Source: Vigna angularis
Lineage: Eukaryota; Streptophyta; Magnoliopsida; Fabales; Fabaceae
DNA: 64,000 nucleotides
Direction of reading: 5' to 3'
Assembly (NCBI RefSeq): GCF_016808095.1
Contig: NC_068980.1
Location: forward strand, 4,622,501 to 4,686,500
The notes below the pieces were generated by a model. That model ran no database searches, was not told the DNA's origin, and saw only the letters and a program-made list of their open reading frames with translations. The position numbers were made by a program, and so were the translations under genes. Of the stretch, positions 1 to 11,444 are shown piece after piece. Every line of letters begins with the position of its first letter. Position 1 is the first letter of the stretch.

Positions 1-797
1 TTTCACATGCTGAAATGTCCACTTTATTTAGCTGTAAATTAAAATATGAGGAAAATAAATAAAAAATTATATTACCTGGATAAACAAGAATAAAAAAAAT
101 TATTTTTTATGATTAATTAATTTACTTATATTTGCACATTTTAAAAGAGTCAAATCCAACTGTCTAATCATAAAATAAAGACTGATTAAATTAATTTTTG
201 ACATCTAGGAACATTGACCGAAGGATAATATTGTCATTCTTTAACATATAATTCGTTTGTCTATTATTGTAAAAAACAAGAATTTTTTAATTTCTGGGTA
301 TGCACAGGTTCAGTCAAATGAATGATTTATTCATCCAAAGTTAAAATTACATTAAAATATAAGCCTCTCTTTAACATATTTAACATACACGAAATCAAGA
401 GTAGAATAATATCGAAACATTTTCTTTTAGTTATACAAGGTCAATTAACTACCTCAATTCAACTCATAAGTTTGTATTAAATTGGTGTGCTTATCAATAG
501 GTTATAAAAGAACAATTGTAAACATAGTTTGAATTATATCTAATTTTAACCGTGTTTTAAAAGAAAGTACTTTATATGTGAATACTTTTATTTATAAACT
601 AAACTGGTAATAAATACAGGTACGAGACTTTTCACCAATGCAAATGAGAAATAAAATTATATAATTTTGAGCTAATTGTAAATTAAAAACCATATCCCTT
701 AAAATATGATATATGATACAGGTATAAAAACAACGTATAACAACAACTAGTCAAGGTTCAAAATAATTAGTGACATTTTTGTAAATAAATATAATTA
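1..797. other. AT-rich intergenic DNA, no gene seen
   Basis: No reading frame with recognisable protein similarity and no clear terminal repeats were seen. The stretch is very AT-rich and looks like decayed repeat or intergenic DNA. Confidence 0.5.
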
Positions 798-1030
798 TTA
801 GACGTCGTTTAGGATTGTAATTCGACATCAATTTGTTATAAGACATTGAATATTGAGAAGTCTGACGTCCTATTAGGTAAATTTCGTGAAAATGTTTGTG
901 CGAAGGTGAAAATGTACTTACGTGTTACTTCAAATTCCTAAAATTAGACATCAAAAGGTTATAAAACATCGAATGCCCTAAAGTTAGAAGTCAAAAAGTT
1001 AGTGAATTCAATAAAAATTTGAGCGGGAGG
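798..1030. repeat. cluster of GACGTC/GACATC-type motifs
   Basis: Short motifs of the form GACGTC, GACATC, GACATT and GAAGTC recur about seven times in some 230 bases, often preceded by TTA and followed by AA or GAAT. Subterminal motif clusters of this sort occur in plant CACTA and Mutator-type DNA transposons, so a decayed end of such an element is possible. No matching opposite end or target duplication was found, and the class assignment is inference. Confidence 0.3.
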
Positions 1031-1429
1031 TTGAAAATTCATTCACTTTATCTTAACGCGATACTCTCTTCTATGCTCAAACTTTTCTCAAATGAAGTTT
1101 GACGACTATCATATGTAATCTTTCTTTCATTTGATACAAATGCATGTTAGTTAACTACTTTAGGTATGATTTTCGTTTGTTTTGACCAATTGTTTTTGTG
1201 TTATTGCCCTTCATAGGCGTATTTTGCTTTTTCTTTTCACTGGTGGCAATACTTTATTCCGAAAAACTGACCTTTTGAAGGTTAGTTTTTGTTTTATTTT
1301 GAAGAACTTGTTTGTTGAATTTTGTTGTTGTTATTTGTTTGAGAGTATATTCAAAAACTCCAAATGACCTAAAAATTTGTCATAGATTTTGTGCTTTTGC
1401 ATATAGTTCATAGTTCATATTGTATAAAA

Positions 1430-2219
1430 TACCAAAAACTGGATTATATATATATATATTATGCAATATACTTAATTTATATGAAAAATATGTAATGAAT
1501 TCATTTTATTATGTTGAATATGAATTGATGAATCTCAACATGGTATGAGTCTCATGAATAAATTTTGTAGTGATATGGTATGAATGGATGAATTTTAACA
1601 TGATTTGAGTCTCGTGGATAGACTCTGTAGTGGCATGACATTAGTGTACAGTTTGATGTCGAGGGTCCTGTTGTGGAGGTCATCCTAATACTCTAATAAT
1701 TCTCCAGTCTCAAGTAGAGAAAGATGTGTTATGTGGTGAGAGTGACAGGAGATTTTATCCTATGTTCAGTTGTGGCCATATGTTTGACGAACTAACCTTA
1801 TGGATAACATATAGTATTGTATTTGGTCATGAGGTCATCAGAAGTGCACGACCACCCGAGACTTCCATCAAGGTTCTATCTTGATAATAGAGTCTAGTAT
1901 AACCATTTGCATCTTACATAATTTTATTGTGAATGAATTATGTGTAGTAATAGTATTATACCTCATTTTGAATAGTCTTTTGTATATTAGCTCCCTCATA
2001 CTTGTCTGTGTTTGTGCTAGAAAATTTATATTTGTGTGATGATCGTATAACCGAAGAATAATAAAAAAGAAGTTCAAGTTATCTTTATGAGTGTTGTAGT
2101 TGAAATCTGAGTTTTAAAATATGTATAATGTGTGAAATCCTTTATATAATTCCCCGTGGATGATTGTATAAATGTTACAACATTTATGATATATAAGTAT
2201 GTGAATTTGGGATGTTGCA
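1430..2219 (+). mobile_element. LTR fragment, copy A of the shared LTR group
   Basis: This stretch matches the 3' part of the solo LTR at 34902-37502. It shares the 'gagggtcc...tggaggt.atcctaatactctaataat' core, the 'ctcaagtagagaaagatg' block, the 'tgtggtgagag' block, a 'gatgatcgtataa' block and a GGGATGTTGCA terminus at 2219. The 5' part of the LTR is not recognisable. There is no internal coding region on either side, so it is a solo or truncated LTR. Confidence 0.6.
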
Positions 2220-3920
<1,701 letters not shown>

Positions 3921-4079
3921 TGGTGTTATAATATCTGGATAATTGTTATATATATTTATATTTTAGTGTTACAGTAGTATCTGGATAACTATAATAACAT
4001 CTTATATATTATAGACACATCAATAATTTTGTATATGTGATAGTTAGTTTACCTTACTTGTTAAAAAATCAAATTATTC

Positions 4080-4420
4080 TAAGAGTGTTAAGATAACTCC
4101 AACAACTCAGAACTCAATCTACTCTTACAGACCACATAAACATGGTCATGACATGTAGTTAGGAATAATGATTAGTAGAGAGTTTTATAGAAGACTTAGA
4201 CGACACATGCAAGAGAGAAATGTTCAAATAAATAGAGAAACACACAAACTAAAGCAAAAAGCATAATCTATCTTACTCTTGTGTAAAAACTGATTGGATA
4301 GATTTGAAGATTTGACCTTAGTGGTCATTCAAGCGCTCTCTAATATTCAAACATATGAACTATGTTAAAAGACTTAAAGAGAGAGTAAATGACTCTAAGG
4401 AAAAAGGTTTTAGAAAAATA
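4080..4420 (-). mobile_element. LTR fragment, copy G (minus strand)
   Basis: The stretch resembles 30590-30850 in order and wording: 'caactcagaactcaatctac', a CATGATTA/ATGTAGTTAGGAAT region, 'agtagagag', 'gacacatg', then 'gatttgacct.agtggtcatt'. It looks like the 5' part of the same LTR group in reverse orientation, cut short by the TA tract downstream. Confidence 0.4.
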
Positions 4421-4476
4421 TTATACTTTTAAATAATGAAACTCGTATACATTATTTTCTAAGCTCTTAAAAAAAG

Positions 4477-4479
<3 letters not shown>

Positions 4480-4544
<65 letters not shown>
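4480..4544. repeat. (TA)n microsatellite, about 65 bp
   Basis: An uninterrupted TA dinucleotide run. Confidence 0.95.
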
Positions 4545-4547
<3 letters not shown>

Positions 4548-5041
4548 ATATTTATTTTTAGTATTCAAATTTTAAGGGTAAGAGACTGGACTGAAACCAA
4601 CACGTCAGTATGTTAGTCCTTTTAAAAAGGAACGAGTTGGATTGAAAATTTCAACCCATCAACTTGTATCACCCCAGCTTGTTTGGCCTGTCATTCCATT
4701 GAGTTACATGCCGCATAATGCCCCATAACCATAAGTGATAAATTATGTTAGTTGGCACGTGTGGTTTGTAACATAAGTCTGCTATAGATTATGAAAATTG
4801 AGGTAGCCAACAACAGCTCGTAACCCTTATATTTCTCGTTCATCTCTCATCTTCCATGAGCTCTCAGGTTAAGGATGCATAATAGAGGTGGAAGAGGCAC
4901 TGACTTGACCCACAAAGGAAGAAGGTGAGTGGTGACAGAGACGAAACCCAAAACGATGACGACGACGAGTAACCATTCTTTCAGTGGCATAACATGTTTG
5001 TTCACTTGCGTGGATTTGTTTTCCCTTTTTCCTACTTTTTT
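4545..5041. other. intergenic DNA of slightly higher GC, unidentified
   Basis: This contains a CACGTG-like G-box region (near 4757), 'ctcgttcatctctcatcttcc' and a short GATGACGACGACGAG run. It could be a promoter or leader remnant of a lost gene or a captured fragment, but no open frame follows it. No function is assigned. Confidence 0.3.
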
Positions 5042-5383
5042 GCCCTATTCGTGTTTATCTCCACATTGTGTTCATTTGCTCTGATGTGTTCATATGTTGA
5101 TTTGGACCTAAACACGTTAGATTGTCTTGTTTTGTCACCTATATGAATCTGTTTTCTAATTTTATTCTTTAAATAAAAGTTTTTTTTTGAATTAAATAAT
5201 TATTTTTTTAGTTATTTTTTGTCGTGTTTACCTCCACATTATGTTCATTTGCTCTATTGTGTTCATATGTTGATTTGGACCTAAACACGTTAGATTATCT
5301 TGTCACCTCTATGCATTTGTTTTCTAATTTTATTCTATAAAAAAGTTTTTTGAATTAAATAGTTATTTTTTTAGTTATATCTC
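5042..5383 (+). repeat. tandem direct duplication, unit about 174 bp, two copies
   Basis: Two adjacent copies share 'cgtgttta.ctccacatt.tgttcatttgctct', 'gtgttcatatgttgatttgg', 'acctaaacacgttagatt' and the same T-rich end with 'gaattaaata.ttatttttttagtta'. The first copy's marker is at about 5049 and the second's at about 5223. Similarity is high, with small indels, which implies a fairly recent local duplication. Confidence 0.8.
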
Positions 5384-5684
5384 TAAAGTGACCCTATCAT
5401 AAAAAATAACACATCATATGTTTTCAGTGTATTTAGTATATGTACAATTATATAAAGAAATTCCTTTATTGTGACCATATGTTTTCCAATTTCATTGTTC
5501 AAGCGACATTTTTTATTTAATTTTCTATTTTTGAAATTTAACCATTTTAAAAAATTTGATAGTATTGTTAAAATTAAATAAATAAAAATCATCTCAATCA
5601 TCTATAAAATAAATAATTATTTTTTATCGTCATAAAAAATGAACATAAACACGTAGTGCATGTGTTTACACAAATTATTATTTT

Positions 5685-5687
<3 letters not shown>

Positions 5688-5720
<33 letters not shown>
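5688..5720. repeat. (AT)n microsatellite, about 33 bp
   Basis: An uninterrupted AT dinucleotide run. Confidence 0.95.
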
Positions 5721-5723
<3 letters not shown>

Positions 5724-6374
5724 AAAATCTTTAAACTCATATTTATTTAGTATAAACCAATTCTCATAAAATAGTTAAAATACTTAGAAGTATTAAAAGA
5801 GTTTATTTTTTTCATATTTTTTTGTTCAATTAATAATTTAATTTATATATCTAGTTACATGATGTATTTTGGGTGTTATATTTGTTTTTACTTAATTAAG
5901 TTTTAATTTATTAGAATCTCTTGTTAATATTGTTTGAAAGGTGTCATATTCAAATTTGAATTTTTTTAATTGAGAATATCCTAGTTTTACATGTGATTTA
6001 TTATAAATTTTGATACATGATATCTTTGAAACGGTTTAACATGTCACACTTTCCAAATTTTATGCGTGACTCCTCCCAAATAACGTAAGTAAAAATAATT
6101 AAATTGATTATATTTAAAAAATATTAGAATTTGTAAAAATTCCATATAAAAATAAAATTAATTCATTTATCTAAATATATAAAAATTAAATCATTAAATA
6201 AGCCAAAATTTTCGGATACTCTCATGTCCTAATTCAATGGTTATTTTTAAAGTCAAAAGTAAATTTTCAATTATGTAAAATTCAAAAATAAAAAATGAAT
6301 TTCAAATTGTATAAAATATAATTCATAAGTCATAGTCACTTTTAAATTTCAAATTGTAGCATTCAAAACTATAA
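5721..6374. other. AT-rich intergenic DNA, no gene seen
   Basis: There are no supportable genes or repeats. The stretch ends at the target duplication of the Mutator-like element. Confidence 0.5.
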
Positions 6375-6383
6375 TTTTCAAAT

Positions 6384-6503
6384 GGTTAAAGCCCTTTAGT
6401 TGCCTCTATTTACGTGGGTTTTTTCCAGTTTGATCTCCATTTTTTTAAAATCTCCAATTAAATCCTAAAAAGTGCTAATTTAAATCAATTGAGCCCTTGC
6501 CAT
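6384..6503 (+). repeat. MULE left TIR, outer half
   Basis: This pairs with the outer half of the right TIR (about 10930-11045). Both carry the 'ccctttagttg', 'ttttttccagtttgat', 'atcctaaaaagt' and 'aatcaattgag' blocks in inverse orientation. Confidence 0.9.
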
Positions 6504-7463
6504 TAGGGGTGGGCAAACTGCATTATTTGCACTGTACTATAAACCTATTACAATTAACTATAAAATAGTTCAAAAAGACTGAACTGAACTAAAAAATAGT
6601 TCAAAAAAACTGAACTTTTTTTAGTTCAGTTAACTGCAATACAGTTCAGTAAACTGTTTTGTGAAAACAGTTCAGAATTAAAGCTAAATGATACTGAAAA
6701 CAGTTTTCAATTACAGTTCTCAATTAAAGCTAAACATAAGAGTTTTCATTCCCATAAGAGTTGCTTCTTCCGATCTCCACACAGTCTTTTCTGTTTTGTA
6801 TGATCTCCATCAACAGAGTCTTCACATCCATCTTCAAACACTTTATCTCTCTGTTATACTTGCTTGGGAAAAACCTACACACACAGATGAAAAATGGTGG
6901 GGGACAGGGACAGACAAATGCTTTCAAATAAAACAATAAAGATGGAATAAGACCGACACAACCATAATGCTAACCATGGAATAACAAATATAAATGTGAT
7001 TATTCACATGCTTCGGGATAAAAAAGGAAGGAATCCAATCCACATTTCTATCTCGTACAGAACCAAACACTTCATGTAGAATTAGAATAGCACAAAGTTA
7101 ATCTGAGGTGAGAAACCTGCTTCCGGGAAAGCAAAGATGACAACGGCAATGCTTGAGCACAAAAATTACTCTATAGACCCAGATTTACTAAATCAGTTGG
7201 CAAGTTATTGCACCATTATTATTGGTTTTCAAATTCTGGAGAATATGCCACCAATGCTTTCCAAAAGTTTCTCTCCTTGTAAACAAAGCAAAGACAGATA
7301 AAAAGAAATCTAGATTCAGAATACAAATTCAGAAACTAAATTCAATTTGAAGACACAGAACGAAGGACAAAAACTAATTCAGATTATCCCCATTTTAACA
7401 AAAATTGAATGTGATCTGCAATATGTTTTGATAAAAGGAAAATAATGAATAGAAGTTATAAGA

Positions 7464-8142
7464 TTGTTCTTTATATTCATAGGGTATCAAACTTTAGCGA
7501 GAACTTTGAACTTAGTAGTGTTGTTGACATTGACAATTGGGATAAAATGCAAATATAGTACCATAATACTGTGGCACTGCTTTTCAACAAAAATTGGCCC
7601 TTTTTCCAAGACACTAAGTTATATTGATGATGAATGTCATGAAAAGAAAATATGCTCAATTGGTTTCCTTCCAAATAACTTCCATTTGAGGTATCAGCTT
7701 GGTAGAAAAGCTACAAAGATGGTAGATAAAATCATAGAAGATGGACTTTGGGAAAAGAAATTTCACATAGTTTCGTATCAAGAATACCCATCGCATGATT
7801 ATGCTATTTCAAACAGTGGTTATGTGAGCTTTGCATCTAGAACTAGAACATTGGAGATGATTATGAAAGCATTGGAAGACTCAACAATAGATATGATTGG
7901 AGTTTATGGGCGTTCTGGTATGGGTAAGACCTTTTTAGTTAAAGAAATTGCTAAGAAAGCTAAAGAAAAGTTGTTCAAGAGAGTGATCATAGCAAATATT
8001 ACAGAAAATCTTGATTTCGAAAAAATTCAAGGACAAATTGCTGGCATGCTAGATATGACATTGGAAGAGAAAAATGAGTTTACTAGAGCAAATCGTATTC
8101 GAAAGAAGTTAAAGAAAGAAAAAAAGAACACCCTTATTATCT
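7464..8142 (+). pseudogene. truncated CC-NBS-LRR disease resistance gene fragment
   Basis: The conceptual product has a stretch resembling the end of a coiled-coil domain of legume CNL proteins (about residues 52-75, '...LRYQLGRKATKM'). A nucleotide-binding domain follows with a P-loop reading GVYGRSGMGKT (encoded about 7900-7932) and an RNBS-A-like segment (about 7980-8050). Similarity stops abruptly at 'KNTLII', just where the kinase-2 motif with its acidic residues should follow, and the frame runs into unrelated DNA. No LRR, GLPL or MHD motif is present. There is no convincing start: the N-terminal 40-50 residues are hydrophobic and do not resemble the family. In the family this domain acts as an ADP/ATP switch for immune signalling; this piece cannot do that. 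It lies wholly inside the hAT, so it was probably captured by it. Confidence 0.75.
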
Positions 8143-9220
8143 CTCCACGTACAAGCAATCGTTACGCGGGTGTTCATTTGCAGTTGCTGGTCGAGGCCGT
8201 GGGGATGGAAAGAAAGAGGAATAGTTCGGTTGGCCTTGGCCGGAGATGGAGACACAGGTGGGTAGGTAGAGAATACCTAGAGACAACTCTCTCTAAGCCC
8301 CGGCCCGGGGGAAGCTCGATACAGACACATATCGAGATTGGCACGAAAGGGTTCACTCGAACTTTTGGGGTCTAAGACCGCACGGGAATGCATCCAGTCA
8401 ATTCAGGATCATCAACATTTCTTAGACCTTGATCTTAAAGCGGTGACTTCAGTGACTTGATCTCATTCTTTTCTCAAACAAAGGACTTCGTTGCACTCAT
8501 GCTGCTAGTTTAGTTCCTCCCTTGATCGCCCGTTTGTAATCTGTAATAGGGCACTATGGGAAGATTATCTGCTTTTTCTCTTCCAACAAGGGGTCCTGTT
8601 CATCCACTCAAGCGCATTGGATCGTTGGTTAGCGTGGGTGGGCATCTCACTTCCTCAAGTATTTACAATGTCACATTGGGCTTTGGCCGAGTGAACCCCT
8701 TTTGATAGACGAGCTTAAGCTAGGTTCAGAATAGATACATGGGTGTGTAGAATGTGATACCTCATTTCGATGTATAGCCCTTGAATCAGTATGGGGCTTA
8801 TTGAAGCTAGTAGGAGGGACCCTTCTGAAAGCCCTAGTTTCAGGGTGTAAGGGAGAGAGGAATGAACCATCTAAGATGTTAGCTCCCTAGTGAATGTCTT
8901 AACCATTCTGAGCTCTTTTCTTGTTTGTGGTTCTCCGGCAGAGAGTCGAAGGTGGAAAGGCAAGGATGATACGATTATCATCAAATCAAAGGTGGAAGGA
9001 GATTCTCACTTCTTTTGCGAAAGACCATTCCCTTAAATGAAAAGCACATAAGCTCGCTCTACTACTTCGAATACGAGAAAGAGAATATAAGAAAAAGAGA
9101 TTCTTTACGGATTGGAATGCTAACGATTGATTCCCTTTCGGGCTCTTACACAGAAATTAAAGACTGAAAAGAGGAAGAGAAAGCAACTCTGACTCTGAAA
9201 GTCACCAACTTTCTAGAATC
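8142..9220. other. organelle-derived (probably mitochondrial) DNA insert
   Basis: The base composition jumps to near 45-48% GC, against about 30% around it, and the text has the mixed, low-repeat look of plant mitochondrial intergenic DNA (for example 'ccccggcccgggggaagc', 'ttccctttcgggctc'). Edges are sharp: on the left it breaks the NBS frame, and on the right it returns to AT-rich sequence near 9221. No intact organelle gene was recognised. Chloroplast origin is less likely, because no plastid gene is recognised. The assignment is by appearance only. Confidence 0.55.
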
Positions 9221-9354
9221 ACTAGATGTCTAACAAAATGTTTGAACAATTAAGAATACATTTAAAAAATGTTTGAACAACAGGAAAAACATTCGTACCT
9301 TAGGGTTCCAGATTTGCTTCTCTTTTCCAGTTAAAGGAAAAGTGTTCTTAGAAT

Positions 9355-9575
9355 CTTCGACGATGGTGGTAGAACCTTCGACAGTTCCGCGACGGCAGAG
9401 TGCGGGAAAGCCTTCAATAGCGGCGAGCCTTCGATAACGGCGAGCCTTCGATAGCGGCGAGCCTTCGACGACGGCGAACCTTCGACAACGGTAACCTCGA
9501 CAACAGCAAACCTTCAACAACGGTAACCTCGGCGACAGCCTTCAACAACGACAACCTTCAACAGCAGCAGCGAGT
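9355..9575. repeat. GC-rich minisatellite, CCTTCGAYAACGGCGAG-like unit
   Basis: Degenerate units of roughly 17 bases (CCTTCGATAGCGGCGAG, CCTTCGACAACGGTAAC and relatives) recur about ten times near the right end of the hAT. Open frames here are products of the repeat and not genes. Confidence 0.75.
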
Positions 9576-9808
9576 GAGTGGGATGAACGGGATGTAAGGC
9601 AGAAAGCAAATGAAGCCGTGATTGGGAAAACAGATATAAACCTAAACTACAGTCAACTGCACTGAATGTAAAATAGTTCAGTATTTTTAAACTGTATTAT
9701 TAATTAGTTTAATTAGTTTTTAGTTAACTGTATTATTAGTTTTTTAAGTTTAAAAAAGTATGGATTAACTATAGTTTAAGTATTTTAAGTTAACTCTGCC
9801 CAGCCCTA

Positions 9809-9888
9809 CCTGCCGTTCATTTGACTTAACGGGGTTAAGTTTTTGCTGAGGTTGGAGGTTGACGTGTCAATTTTTGTAAACGTGACAT
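9809..9888 (+). repeat. MULE left TIR, inner half (beyond the hAT)
   Basis: After the hAT the TIR resumes with 'atttgacttaac', 'gttaagtttttgct' and 'gacgtgtcaatttttgtaaa'. It matches the inverse of 10852-10930 until it diverges just after 'cgtgacat'. Confidence 0.9.
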
Positions 9889-10851
9889 GCTAAGAGGAAT
9901 GTGCTTGTGCCGCCGTCAGCACCATGGGCAACCCTAGGCCGCCATCAGCCACCCTGCCGCCTTGCCGCAACCTCGCCATCACCCAACACCAGCGTCGCCG
10001 CCACAAGACCACCTTGTGTCGCCGTCACACAATCAATTTATAGCATTCCAGCAACCATCTTCATCTTCTCCAGCAGAACCCTTGAACGCGAATCGCAACG
10101 CCGTCCCAAGTTCGATTTCTCCACCAGTTTGCGAACATCTTCATCAACCTCCCTTACCGTCATTCAAACACCACCCAACACTGCAAGTCGTGGTTGTTCC
10201 CCCTGGTGGTTTGGTTGCCCTAATTGATGTCGTTGTTCCCCTTGGCAACACTGGTCTCGATCCATCTCAGACCTCTTTCTTCCAAGTGCTTAACATTCCA
10301 ACCGATCTTGAGCCATCGCTTGGCTTCTCCAAATCGTGCTTTAACATCTGGAATAATTGTTGTTATCACAAAACAGGAACCCCAATTCCAAAATAGAACC
10401 TGAAAGCCATAATCCCAAAATCTCGATCATCAACTCAAATGAAACTTACGGGATCAAGAACACAAGAAGCAGAACTCTGACCCCAAAACGCAATTTGAGA
10501 AAACAAGCACCTAGAAGATAATTCCTAAACAGGATAAAAAACCCCAATTTGCAAGAACAAATTGCAAACCCTAACCCCCAATTCGTGAGACCCAAAACTG
10601 CAGAAAAGATTTAAGAGAACATTCAAAATCGCAACAATCAAGAAACCCAATTTCAACCCCGATTCCAAACGCGAAAACTCATTCAAGCCCTAGTCATCTT
10701 TCATTTTCTTTTTCTCTGATAAAAAGCCAACGAAAGATAGCTCGATGTCTGAGGAAGATGATGTCGATGTTTGAGGAAGAAGATGAACCTTTGGGTTTCA
10801 ATTTTCATAATTTTCTTTTTAATAATATATTCCACGTACAAAGGTATGAGA
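9889..10851. other. MULE interior, GC-rich captured-looking sequence
   Basis: The part to about 10400 is rich in CCGCC and CACC and carries open frames in two phases without ATG starts or recognisable domains. The part from 10400 to 10740 is rich in 'aaaccc.aat' phrases, like leader or repeat DNA. No host gene could be named. It is probably a shuffled gene fragment carried by the element. Confidence 0.4.
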
Positions 10852-11045
10852 ATGTCACGTTTACAAAAATTGACACGTCAACTTCCAAATCTTAGCAAAA
10901 ACTTAACTCTGTTAAGTCAAATTAATGACAAGGGACTCAATTGATTCAAATTAGTACTTTTTAGGATTCAATCGGGGATTTTAGAAAAACGGGGATCAAA
11001 CTGGAAAAAATCCACATAAATAGGGACAACTAAAGGGGTTTAATC
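10852..11045 (-). repeat. MULE right TIR, uninterrupted
   Basis: This is an inverse copy of the left TIR. It preserves the site into which the hAT jumped in the left copy, so it serves as a natural empty-site reference. Confidence 0.9.
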
Positions 11046-11054
11046 TTTTCAAAT

Positions 11055-11444
11055 TGAACAATTCAAAATTATATTTTTCTTAATTCTCTTAATTTTTGGA
11101 AGTTATTTTTTATTTTATAATTTAAATGACTTATGAGTTGTGTAATTCTAGAGCTATTTGTTTTAGAAAAAATGACTTATAAGTTATATAATCGGAAAAA
11201 AATGTATATTTTTTTTATATAGGGGTGCATGGAGAAGTTTAATGGGGTGCAGGAACAAGCTGTCTGTGGCAAATTGCAGAGTTGGGCCTTGCGAAACGTA
11301 CTATGCCGGCCCACATATTGTACTGCGTGGCGGGTTGCACCCTGGACGCGTCTACTCAGACTCATTCATCACCTCCTAAGCACGCAACAAACACCAGCTC
11401 TCTCTCTCTCTCTCTCTCTCTTTCTGTGTCTTCTTTGAATTGCG
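11055..11444 (+). promoter_or_regulatory. MON1 promoter and 5' leader
   Basis: Two site II-type motifs, TGGGCC (11283-11288) and GGCCCA (11308-11313), lie upstream of the start; such TCP-bound sites are common in housekeeping plant promoters. A TATATA-like stretch is at about 11216. A (TC)n tract at 11400-11421 forms the leader just before the ATG at 11445. The MULE ends only about 400 bases before that ATG, so the upstream promoter is truncated or replaced by transposon sequence. Confidence 0.5.
11400..11421 (+). repeat. (TC)n microsatellite in MON1 leader
   Basis: A run of about 11 TC repeats directly precedes the start codon region. Confidence 0.9.

Larger units (their letters stand above)
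6504..9808. mobile_element. chimeric non-autonomous hAT element with CNL fragment and organelle-like DNA
   Basis: The terminal inverted repeats are TAGGGGTGGGCAAAC (6504) and the inverse of TAGGGCTGGGCAGAG (ends 9808). They are bounded by an imperfect 8-bp target duplication, CTTGCCAT / CCTGCCGT, as expected for hAT. Both subterminal regions are packed with AACTGAACT, AACTGTA and AGTTCAGTT motifs, as in the larger hAT at 31659-38494, so the two belong to one family. It has no transposase. The interior runs in order: unidentified sequence (6730-7460), an NBS-LRR gene fragment (about 7618-8141), mitochondrial-like DNA (about 8142-9220) and a CCTTCGA.AACGG minisatellite (about 9355-9575). Confidence 0.85.
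6384..11045. mobile_element. Mutator-like element (MULE), non-autonomous, split by a hAT insertion
   Basis: The ends are GGTTAAAGCCC at 6384 and its imperfect inverse at 11045. They are flanked on both sides by the identical 9-bp TTTTCAAAT (6375-6383 and 11046-11054), the target duplication size typical of Mutator elements. The long terminal inverted repeats are about 192 bp on the left (6384-6503 plus 9809-9888, interrupted by the hAT) and about 194 bp on the right (10852-11045). Without the hAT and its 8-bp duplication the element is about 1.35 kb. The interior (about 9889-10851) is GC-richer and carries no mudrA transposase. Its composition suggests captured gene fragments in the Pack-MULE manner, which is inference. 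Confidence 0.9.

Noticed and set aside
8142..8375. C-terminal continuation of the NBS protein
   Set aside because: The frame stays open by chance into the GC-rich insert; the residues do not match NBS-LRR motifs.
9230..9520. Minus-strand open frame across CCTTCGA repeats
   Set aside because: It is the translation of a minisatellite inside the hAT.
9901..10396. Pro/Ser-rich open frames inside the MULE
   Set aside because: They overlap in different frames, have no domain and reflect GC-rich composition.
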